From: JBCCOW01 sp039025855
Lineage (GTDB): Bacteria; Planctomycetota; Phycisphaerae; Phycisphaerales; Phycisphaeraceae
Direction: 5' to 3'
Assembly (NCBI GenBank): GCA_039025855.1
Contig: JBCCNL010000016.1
Coordinates: forward strand, 8,154-72,153
Length of the DNA: 64,000 bases
Shown here: positions 17,794 through 24,130 of the stretch, one piece after another
How the letters are laid out: the number at the start of each line of letters is the position of its first letter
Position numbering within the stretch: the first letter of the stretch is position 1
Program-made: the position numbers and the translations under genes
The notes under the pieces: generated by a model
Seen by the model: only the letters and a program-made list of their open reading frames with translations
Database searches by the model: none
What the model was told of the DNA's origin: nothing

Positions 17794-17818
17794 CCCCACG
17801 GCATAGCCGTGGGCTAAA
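17794..17818. repeat. Hairpin repeat with CTAAAG foot, fliF-fliG gap
   Basis: An 8-bp perfect stem (CCCACGGC/GCCGTGGG, loop ATA) is followed by CTAAAGGGG. It lies just downstream of the fliF stop. Same layout as the other TAG-foot hairpins but with a different stem. Confidence 0.7.
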
Positions 17819-17822
17819 GGGG

Positions 17823-19448
17823 CTATTCTTCGAGGTCGACCCACTTGTTGAGAAGCGTGCCGGCCTCTTCGGGGTTGGCCTTGATGAGTTCGCTGATCTG
17901 GTCGGCCATCTTGCGGGCGCGGAGCTCGGACTCGTCGAGCTCGACGCCTTCCATGCCGGTGTCGACCTCTTCGACCTCGCCGAGCAGTTCGTCGTCGGCG
18001 GGTAATGTTGGGGGCAGGCCGGCGAGTTCTTCGACGGAGGGCAAAGTCTCGCGTTGGGTGGCTTTGCGGGTGAGGTAGAACATGAGCCCGAGGGCGGCGA
18101 TGCCGAGGACGCCGGCGGTGACGACGCCGGTGGAGATGCCGGCGTCGGAGAGGACGGCACCGATGCCGGAGCCGGCGACTTCGAGTTCGACGACCGGGTC
18201 GTAGTGCATGGCGACAGCGATCTGAGGCTCGACTTCGGCGACGACCTGCGGCTTGATCAAGTTCTCGATCTTGGCCAGCTCGGAGTCGATCACGGGCTGG
18301 AGTTCGGCATCGGTGGGGGCTTCGACTTCGGGCTGCTGACGGTGAAATACGTTTACGAAGTGGCTACGAGGGATGGAGACGGAGACGTTGATTTGCCGGA
18401 TGTTGAGCCCGAAGGACGTGATGTGTTCCCGCTCGGTGATGGGCCGGGGCGCAAGCGTCGAGTCGGTGATCTCCTCCTCCATCGACCGGGCGATGCCGCC
18501 ACCGCCATCGATAGTTGCACCGACATTGGACCGGACGCCGGGCTCCCCGCCGTTCTCGAAGTCGGTGTCTTTACGGGTTTCACTACGATTCGAGAGCTCG
18601 TCCTGATCAGAGTCGAGAACGACGCGCGTTGAGGCACGCTGCTTAATGTTGTCAGTACGGACACGGACAGTGATGATTATGCCGTTGATGATTCGTCCGA
18701 AGTGATTCTGCAGCTTCTCGCGGTGGTAGGCCTCTTTGAGACGGATGGCGTCCTGGGCTTCGCCGGGCGCGGCGTCGAGGGGGTCGCCGACAGTGTGGGC
18801 CTGGTTGGTGTTGCCATCGACGACCTGGACGTCCTGGGGCTTGAGTTCGGCAACGGCACCGGAGACGAGGCCGGCGACGGCGGCGACGAGGTTTTTGCTG
18901 ACGGATCGGCCGGCCTGCATGCGGACGACGACGGAGGCGGAGGGGTCGCTGTGGGTGTTGCCGAAGCCTTTGCGGTCGGGGTAATCGACGACGACGTGGG
19001 CGTCTTCGACGTTGTTCATCTTGCGGATGACGCGGGAGAGGAAGGTCTGCTTGGCGATAAGCATCCGCTGGGTGTTCTGCTTGTCGTTGGTGAACATGGA
19101 CTGTTCGGAGACGAGCTGATTGAACGCGTCGGCGGCGTTGGCGGCCAGGAGGTTGTTGGCGGCGAGCGCGGCGAGGGCGTCTTCGCGTTGGTCGGCGGGG
19201 ACGGTGACGACCGCGCCTTCCTGCTCGGCGTCGATGCCGGCGGATCGGAGCTGGTTGAGGACCTCGGCGGATCGGCCTTCGGCGAAGTTGGAGACGGGGA
19301 CGCGGTCGGTGCCGTAGGCGGTCACGATGAGGATGCCCGCCACCATGACGAGGATGACCAGCACGGCCCCGATGAGGAACTTGGTGCTGAGGGAGAGGTC
19401 GCCCAGCTGGGCTTTGATCTGTAGGGCTTGCTTCTTGAGGAAGTCCAA
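17823..19448 (-). CDS. fliF: Flagellar MS-ring protein FliF
   Basis: FliF forms the MS ring, the base on which the basal body is built. I place the start at TTG 19448, because GGAGG lies 6 nt upstream and the preceding in-frame codons look non-coding. This gives 541 aa beginning MDFLKKQALQIKAQLG. Membrane helix 1 is at about 25-47, followed by ring-building motifs and the YscJ-like segment AHVVVDYPDRKGFGN. A long periplasmic region follows, then helix 2 near 430-450 and a C-terminal FliG-binding tail (LIKANPEEAGTLLNKWVDLE). The upstream neighbour is fliE. Confidence 0.96.
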   Translation of the reverse strand: MDFLKKQALQIKAQLGDLSLSTKFLIGAVLVILVMVAGILIVTAYGTDRVPVSNFAEGRSAEVLNQLRSAGIDAEQEGAVVTVPADQREDALAALAANNLLAANAADAFNQLVSEQSMFTNDKQNTQRMLIAKQTFLSRVIRKMNNVEDAHVVVDYPDRKGFGNTHSDPSASVVVRMQAGRSVSKNLVAAVAGLVSGAVAELKPQDVQVVDGNTNQAHTVGDPLDAAPGEAQDAIRLKEAYHREKLQNHFGRIINGIIITVRVRTDNIKQRASTRVVLDSDQDELSNRSETRKDTDFENGGEPGVRSNVGATIDGGGGIARSMEEEITDSTLAPRPITEREHITSFGLNIRQINVSVSIPRSHFVNVFHRQQPEVEAPTDAELQPVIDSELAKIENLIKPQVVAEVEPQIAVAMHYDPVVELEVAGSGIGAVLSDAGISTGVVTAGVLGIAALGLMFYLTRKATQRETLPSVEELAGLPPTLPADDELLGEVEEVDTGMEGVELDESELRARKMADQISELIKANPEEAGTLLNKWVDLEE

Positions 19449-19587
19449 GGTCGGCCTCCATGCCGAGGGGGGTGGACTGCGGTTCACGGCTCCGCCGTGG
19501 GTGATGCGCAACTGCGCTTCTTGCGCAGTGATTTAGGCATCGGCTGCGCGGTGGGTGGAGGCTTAATTGTTGTGGTGGGCGGGGTAA

Positions 19588-19611
19588 GACGGGTTAAAAC
19601 CCGCCGCTAAA
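19588..19611. repeat. Short hairpin with CGCTAAAC foot, fliE-fliF gap
   Basis: The stem CGGGTT/AACCCG with an AA loop is followed by CCGCTAAACGAG. On the minus strand it reads TTTAGCGGCGGGTTTTAACC, so it shares the TTTAGCGGCGGG left end with the 14343 copy. The 180 nt between fliE and the fliF start hold nothing else clear. Confidence 0.6.
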
Positions 19612-19631
19612 CGAGATGGGGTGGGGTGGGG

Positions 19632-19937
19632 TCACACGCGGATTTGTTTCACTTCCTCGTAGGCGTCCATCATCTTGTTGCGGACCTGGAGGAGCATCTG
19701 GAAGGCGACGTCGGCCTTCTGCTTGGCCATGAGGACGGAGTCCATGTCGTCGCGTTTGCCGGCGGCGAGGTCTTCAATGGCCATGTCGGCCTCCTGTTGG
19801 AGCGTGTTGACCTGCTCGATGTTCTTCATCATGAGCTCCTTGAAGCTGGGGCCCTGGATGGGGGCGTTGGCGTCGAGGGGCTTGATCGGCTGGAGGCCGG
19901 GGGTCGAGCTGCCGGGGATAAGGCCTAGAGGGTCCAT
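19632..19937 (-). CDS. fliE: Flagellar hook-basal body adaptor FliE
   Basis: FliE joins the MS ring to the proximal rod. At 101 aa it is the family length. A Pro/Gly-rich N-terminus is followed by a helical conserved part with SFKELMMKNIEQVNTLQQEA and VLMAKQKADVAFQMLLQVRN. It lies between flgC and fliF, with flgB-flgC-fliE-fliF forming the classic early operon start. Confidence 0.95.
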   Translation of the reverse strand: MDPLGLIPGSSTPGLQPIKPLDANAPIQGPSFKELMMKNIEQVNTLQQEADMAIEDLAAGKRDDMDSVLMAKQKADVAFQMLLQVRNKMMDAYEEVKQIRV

Positions 19938-19962
19938 GGTTTAGCGGGTGAAAGGTTTAGAA

Positions 19963-20367
19963 CTACGCCATCAGGCGGAGGGAGGTGCGGAGCATGGATT
20001 TGGTGGCTTCGGCGGCAGCGATGTTGGCTTCGTAGGCACGGCTGGCGGCGAGCATGTTGATCTGTTCGGTGATGGAATCGATATTGGGGAACTTGACGTA
20101 GCCCTTGTCGTCGGCGAGCGGGTGGGTGGGCATGTAGCGGAGTTTGAACGGGCGCTGGTCTTCCTGGATCTCGCGGACATGAACGCCGGTCTTGGAGCCG
20201 GATGCGGGGTCGCCGGGGGCGAAGATGGCGATGCGTCGGCGGAAAGGGTTGTTCTCGCCGTTCTCGTCCTGGATAGCACGAGAGTTGGCGAGGTTGGCGG
20301 CGTAAACGGTCGCGCGGGTACGCTCGGCGACGAGGGCGGAGGTCGAGGTGTCGAGGGCGCCAAACAT
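19963..20367 (-). CDS. flgC: Flagellar proximal rod protein FlgC
   Basis: FlgC is a rod component exported by the type III apparatus. The 134 aa have the rod N-terminus (FGALDTSTSALVAERTRATV, with the ANLANSRA segment) and the conserved C-terminus NIDSITEQINMLAASRAYEA with KSMLRTSLRLM. It follows flgB by 28 nt. Confidence 0.95.
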   Translation of the reverse strand: MFGALDTSTSALVAERTRATVYAANLANSRAIQDENGENNPFRRRIAIFAPGDPASGSKTGVHVREIQEDQRPFKLRYMPTHPLADDKGYVKFPNIDSITEQINMLAASRAYEANIAAAEATKSMLRTSLRLMA

Positions 20368-20395
20368 GGTAGTTACGGGATGGGTTTAGGCGTTT

Positions 20396-20800
20396 CTAAA
20401 TGCGTTCGCGGATGGCGGTGCGGAGCATATCGAGCTGGTTTTTGTACATCTCGATGCCCGCGGAGTGGGTCAGGGCGTTCTCGGCCAGGGCCTGCATGGA
20501 GCGTTCGAGGTCGCGGTTGTTGCGGTCGTGGAAGAGGATGTTCTCGTTGGTGAAGTCGGGGCGGGTGTTGAGGGTGTCGCGGCCGAAGCTGACCTGCTGG
20601 GAGTCACGCAGGGCGAGGGGGCCGCGGGTAGGGTTGGCCTGTCGTCGGCGGGCTTCGTGGGCCTCGGCGAGTCGGTTCTGGAAGGACTCTATGTCGAGGT
20701 CCTTGGGGCGGAAGTTCGGGGTGGAGATGTTGGCGGCGTTATGGGCGAGGATGCGCTGGCGTTCGCCGGTGAATTGCACCAGGCGTTCGAGGGTGGGCAT
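20396..20800 (-). CDS. flgB: Flagellar proximal rod protein FlgB
   Basis: FlgB is the most proximal rod subunit. The reading frame is open back to 20830, but I start at ATG 20800 (134 aa). GGAG lies 4 nt upstream, and the sigma-54 promoter at 20843-20858 would begin transcription only a few bases from the upstream ATG. The protein keeps ILAHNAANISTPNFRPKDLD at the N-terminus and AGIEMYKNQLDMLRTAIRER at the C-terminus. It is the first structural gene of the flagellar operon. Confidence 0.94.
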   Translation of the reverse strand: MPTLERLVQFTGERQRILAHNAANISTPNFRPKDLDIESFQNRLAEAHEARRRQANPTRGPLALRDSQQVSFGRDTLNTRPDFTNENILFHDRNNRDLERSMQALAENALTHSAGIEMYKNQLDMLRTAIRERI

Positions 20801-20842
20801 CGCTCCAGAATCGGTCAGGCCGCGGATCATCAGAGAGTTCTT

Positions 20843-20858
20843 AGCAAACGGGACGCCA
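20843..20858 (-). promoter_or_regulatory. Sigma-54 (-24/-12) promoter of the flgB operon
   Basis: On the minus strand the sequence reads TGGCGTCCCGTTTGCT. It has the invariant GG and GC exactly 10 nt apart, with TGGC at -24 and TTGCT at -12. Transcription would start near 20832, giving a leader of about 30 nt before the flgB ATG at 20800. The gene immediately upstream encodes an NtrC-type activator with the GAFTGA loop needed to open sigma-54 promoters. The position and spacing are seen; activity is inferred. Confidence 0.75.
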
Positions 20859-20962
20859 GATCGTTCTATAGCTTCTGGGGTTGATTGAAAGGTGTTCTGC
20901 GTTTTGGGCGGTGCGCAACAACTGCGCGGGTTTTGCGCGGTAGCGGCGTCGAGGCTGCGCGG

Positions 20963-22504
20963 TCAGACGGATTGCGGGATGAGGTTGTCGGCTTTCCATT
21001 TCTTGAGTTTGAGGCCGAGGGTGCGGACGCCGATGCCGAGGGCCTCGGCGGTGCGGGTGCGGTTGCCGCCGAAGCGGCTGAGGGTCTGGAGGATTTCCTG
21101 GCGTTGGGTTTCTTCGAGGGGGCGGACGCCGGTGCTGGTGGGGGGAGCGCTGGCGACGGGTGCGACGGCAGCGGGGGCTTGGAGGGGCGGGCTGCCGAAG
21201 GGGGCGTGGGCGGGCGATGTTGTGTGGGGTTGCGCGGGCCAAGGCTGGAAGCCGGGGGCTTCCGGGGTCATGGTGGGGGTGGCGGTGGTTGGTGGGATCA
21301 GCCAGGGCTTGAGGGTGGGGGCGGTGATGGTTTGGCCGCGGGTGAGGACGGAGGCGCGTTCGCAGATGTTCTGGAGCTCGCGGACGTTGCCGGGCCAGGG
21401 GTAGTCGGACATGAGGGTGAGGGCGTCGGGGTGGAAGCGTTTGGGTTCGCGGTCTTCGCGGAGGGCGACCTGGGCGAGGAAATGTTCGGCCAGGAGTGGG
21501 ATGTCGGCGAGGCGGTCGCGGAGCGGCGGCAGGACCACGGGCAGGACGTTGAGGCGGTAGAAGAGGTCTTGGCGGAACGAGCCGTCGGCGACGGAGCGGG
21601 CGAGGTCACGGTTGGTGGTGGCGATGACGCGGACGTCGATCTGTTGGGTGGCGGAGGAGCCGACGCGTTCAAACTGGCCTTCCTGTAGAACGCGGAGGAG
21701 CTTGGCCTGGAGCTGGGGGCTGATCTCAGAGATCTCGTCGAGGAGGAGGGTGCCGCCGTCGGCGAGCTCGAAGCGGCCCTTGCGGAGCTGGTCGGCACCG
21801 GTGAACGCGCCTTTTTCGTGGCCGAAGAGTTCGGATTCGAGGAGGGAGCTGGAGAGGGCTGCACAGTTGAGGCAGAGCATCAGGCGGTCGCGGCGGGGCG
21901 AGTGGGCGTGGATGGTGCGGGCGACGACTTCTTTGCCGGCCCCGGATTCGCCGTGGATGAGGACTGTGCCGTGGGACCCCGCGATTTGGTGGATCTGTTT
22001 GGCGAGGGTTTTCATGGCCGGGGACTTGCCGACCAGCGCGGGTGCCGGGGTGGTGGTGATCTGCGGGGGGGGCGATGAAGCCTTGGAACTGGTGGCGCGG
22101 GCGGGTGCGGGAGGAGCCGTGGCTGAGTTTTGGGTGACGCGTTGTTGTTCGACGGCTCGGCGGACGACGCTGACGAGCTGGTCGGGCTCGAAGGGTTTCT
22201 GGATGAAGTCGAAGGCCCCGTGCTTCATGGCTTCGACGGCGTCTTCGACGGTGCCGTAGGCGGTCATGAGGACGACGGGGAGCGTGGGGTTGGCGGTGTG
22301 GAGCTGGGCGAGGAGCTCGAGGCCGGTCATCTCGGGCATGCGGAGGTCGGTGACGACGGCGGCGGGGTTGTGCTTCTGGATGAGCTTGAGGGCGGCCTGG
22401 CCGTCGGAGGCGGCGACGATGGTGTAGCCGGCGCGTTGGAGGGTGGTGGCGACGGCGTCGCGCATGGCTTGTTTGTCATCGACGACGAGGAGTTTGGTGG
22501 TCAT
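20963..22504 (-). CDS. Sigma-54-dependent response regulator (FlgR/NtrC type)
   Basis: The 513 aa have three domains. A receiver domain (1-120) has phospho-acceptor Asp53 in AAVVTDLRMP. After a Pro/Ser/Thr linker, an AAA+ domain shows Walker A GESGAGKE (185-192), the sigma-54 contact loop GAFTGA (232-237), GTLLLDEI and an FYRLNVLPV segment. The C-terminal Fis-type helix-turn-helix is at about 465-505 (GGNRTRTAEALGIGVRTLGL). The start overlaps the kinase stop by 4 nt. A phosphorylated regulator would activate sigma-54 promoters; the nearest candidate is in front of flgB, 105 nt downstream. I leave the symbol empty because several flagellar NtrC-type regulators have different names. Confidence 0.93.
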   Translation of the reverse strand: MTTKLLVVDDKQAMRDAVATTLQRAGYTIVAASDGQAALKLIQKHNPAAVVTDLRMPEMTGLELLAQLHTANPTLPVVLMTAYGTVEDAVEAMKHGAFDFIQKPFEPDQLVSVVRRAVEQQRVTQNSATAPPAPARATSSKASSPPPQITTTPAPALVGKSPAMKTLAKQIHQIAGSHGTVLIHGESGAGKEVVARTIHAHSPRRDRLMLCLNCAALSSSLLESELFGHEKGAFTGADQLRKGRFELADGGTLLLDEISEISPQLQAKLLRVLQEGQFERVGSSATQQIDVRVIATTNRDLARSVADGSFRQDLFYRLNVLPVVLPPLRDRLADIPLLAEHFLAQVALREDREPKRFHPDALTLMSDYPWPGNVRELQNICERASVLTRGQTITAPTLKPWLIPPTTATPTMTPEAPGFQPWPAQPHTTSPAHAPFGSPPLQAPAAVAPVASAPPTSTGVRPLEETQRQEILQTLSRFGGNRTRTAEALGIGVRTLGLKLKKWKADNLIPQSV

Positions 22505-23514
22505 GCGTGGGCGTCCTGGGGGGCGCCATCCCGCTGAAGCGGGATGGCCTCGTGTGTTGGTAAGTGGAGGGTGAAGACGGCGCCGTGGTGAATGGGGTGG
22601 TTGTGGGCGGTGACGGAGCCGGCGTGGGCGTCAAGGATGCGGTGGACGATGGCGAGGCCGAGGCCGGTGCCGGAGGCGCGGGTGGTGAAGAAGGGGTTGA
22701 AGAGGCGGTCGATGGTGTCGGGGGCGAGTCCGGGGCCGGTGTCGGTGAGGGTGAGGGTGGAGCCGGCGGGGGCGTCGGGGTCGGGTTGGGCGGCGAGGGT
22801 GAGGGTGTGGGGTTGGTCGTCGTCGTGCGGGTGGGCAGTCATGGCGTCGACGGCGTTGCGGACGAGGTTGAGCAGGGCTTGGTGGAGGAGGTCGGGGTCG
22901 GCGTGTATGGCGTGGCCGTCTCCGGTGGTGTGGACGCGGAGTTTGGCGTCGCGGATGGCGGGTCGGTGGGCGTCGAGGACGCGAGCGAAGGCTTGGCCGG
23001 CGGGGATGACGCGGGGCTGGGGCTTGAGCTCTTTGGCAAAGGCGAGGACGTCGTTAACGATGGTGCCCATGCCGGCGATGGCGTCGGCGATTTTGCGGAG
23101 GTGGGGGGCGGCGGGGTGGCTGGGTGTTTCGGCGGCGCGGCTGCGGGCAGGTGGGCCCGCAGCTATTGGGGGGGTTTCATGTGTGGTGGGGGGTATGAGG
23201 TCTTCGAGGGCGAGGGTGGTGTAGAGCTGGATGGCGGCGAGGGGGTTTCGGATTTCGTGCGCGATGCCGGCGGCCATCTCGCCGAGAGCGGCGAGGCGTT
23301 TGGAGCGCTGGAGCTGGGCGTTGGCGGAGGTGAGCTCTTCGCGGAGGCGGAGGACCTGGTTCTGGAGGGTGTGGTGGGAGTGTTGGAGTTTTTCGGTGAC
23401 GGCGTTGTAGGCGGCGATGATCTCGGCGAGCTCGTCGGCGCGGGGAGCCGCACGGAAGGCTTCGCCATCCGTGGGCTTCTGAGCAGCAGAAGTGGCGGGT
23501 GGGGCAGGGGTCAT
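22501..23514 (-). CDS. Soluble sensor histidine kinase of the flagellar two-component pair
   Basis: The 337-aa kinase has no membrane segment. A helical N-terminus (25-75) is followed by an H-box AAGIAHEIRNPLAAIQ with His86, an N-box LNLVRNAVDAM (about 215-225), and G-boxes DTGPGL (258-263) and GTGLGLAI (282-289). It resembles FlgS/FleS/AtoS-type kinases. The ATG at 23514 overlaps the preceding stop as ATGA, and the stop overlaps the regulator start, so three genes are translationally coupled. Oddity: residues 116-125, in the loop after the H-box, are encoded by a hairpin repeat (23137-23165). A second hairpin (22525-22548) encodes part of the C-terminal tail IPLQRDGAP. Confidence 0.92.
   Translation of the reverse strand: MTPAPPATSAAQKPTDGEAFRAAPRADELAEIIAAYNAVTEKLQHSHHTLQNQVLRLREELTSANAQLQRSKRLAALGEMAAGIAHEIRNPLAAIQLYTTLALEDLIPPTTHETPPIAAGPPARSRAAETPSHPAAPHLRKIADAIAGMGTIVNDVLAFAKELKPQPRVIPAGQAFARVLDAHRPAIRDAKLRVHTTGDGHAIHADPDLLHQALLNLVRNAVDAMTAHPHDDDQPHTLTLAAQPDPDAPAGSTLTLTDTGPGLAPDTIDRLFNPFFTTRASGTGLGLAIVHRILDAHAGSVTAHNHPIHHGAVFTLHLPTHEAIPLQRDGAPQDAHA
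22525..22548. repeat. Hairpin GCCATCCCGC-TGAA-GCGGGATGGC inside the kinase 3' end
   Basis: A 10-bp perfect stem with a TGAA loop encodes the kinase C-terminal tail. Related copies lie at 40502-40525 and 60719-60743 (both intergenic), so the tail is probably a repeat insertion near the stop codon. Confidence 0.75.
23137..23165 (-). repeat. TAGCTGCGGGC hairpin inserted in the kinase coding region
   Basis: The 29 nt on the minus strand match the intergenic copy at 60648-60676 with one mismatch. The layout is TAG, then the stem GCTGCGGGC/GCCCGCAGC. It is in frame and encodes residues 116-125 of the histidine kinase, in the loop after the phospho-acceptor helix. Confidence 0.82.
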
Positions 23515-23966
23515 CCTTGTTTGTTGGTGAAGCGGTTGGTGTTGGCTTGCTGGCGTTGGTAGGCGGCGTGGACGGCGCGGGAGGTGTTGGTGGTCTTGAT
23601 GGTGGTGGCGACCTGGTCGCGGGCGGCCTGGAGCTGTTGGGTGTCGCGCTGGTCCTGCTGGATGATGGACTGGAGGAGGTCCTGGACCTCGCGGACGAGG
23701 GTGCGGAGGGCCGCGTTGGTCTGGTCGTGGGTGGACTCGACCAGTTGGGTGAGGGCGGCGCGGTGGGGGTCGATCTGTCGGGAGAGGTCGCCGAGGCGGT
23801 CGATGACGGACTGGCGTTTGGAGATGACAGAGAGGAGCTGTTCGGCTTGGCCCTGTTCGATCAGGGCTTGCTGCTGGTCGGCGAGGGATTTGAGGGCGGT
23901 GTATTGATCGCGCTGCTCGGTGACGAGGGCGGTCAAGGCCTGGAGATCGGTGGAGGGGTTGGTCAT
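23511..23966 (-). CDS. FlgN-like flagellar export chaperone
   Basis: 151 aa from the ATG at 23966. The frame is open further upstream, but the extra part is Pro/His-rich and lacks codon character. The protein is nearly all helix with heptad-like Gln/Leu spacing (LTALVTEQRDQYTALKSLAD, SVISKRQSVIDRLGDLSRQI) and a polar C-terminus. This matches FlgN-family chaperones in length and style; they carry hook-filament junction proteins to the gate. Sequence evidence is modest. Context in a flagellar operon, upstream of and overlapping the kinase, raises confidence. Confidence 0.62.
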   Translation of the reverse strand: MTNPSTDLQALTALVTEQRDQYTALKSLADQQQALIEQGQAEQLLSVISKRQSVIDRLGDLSRQIDPHRAALTQLVESTHDQTNAALRTLVREVQDLLQSIIQQDQRDTQQLQAARDQVATTIKTTNTSRAVHAAYQRQQANTNRFTNKQG

Positions 23967-24086
23967 CCTGACCTTTCGCGGGAGATGCGGGGGCGAAGGC
24001 TCCGCCTTCGGCACCGGGGAGGTATCGGCGTGTGGGGGTGTTGCGCTTGAAAGGTCGGGCGCAAAAGGTGCGCAGTGGTGGCGCGG

Positions 24087-24111
24087 GGCGTCGCAAGCGA
24101 CGGCGCTACGA
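24087..24111. repeat. Short hairpin with GCTACGA foot, upstream of the FlgN-like gene
   Basis: CGTCGC-AA-GCGACG followed by GCGCTACGAGG. On the minus strand it begins TCGTAGCGCC, similar to the copy at 26849-26872 and to the CGTAGCG end at 48156. It lies in the gap between the TPR protein and the FlgN-like gene. Confidence 0.6.
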
Positions 24112-24130
24112 GGTGAGGGGGCGGGTAGGT

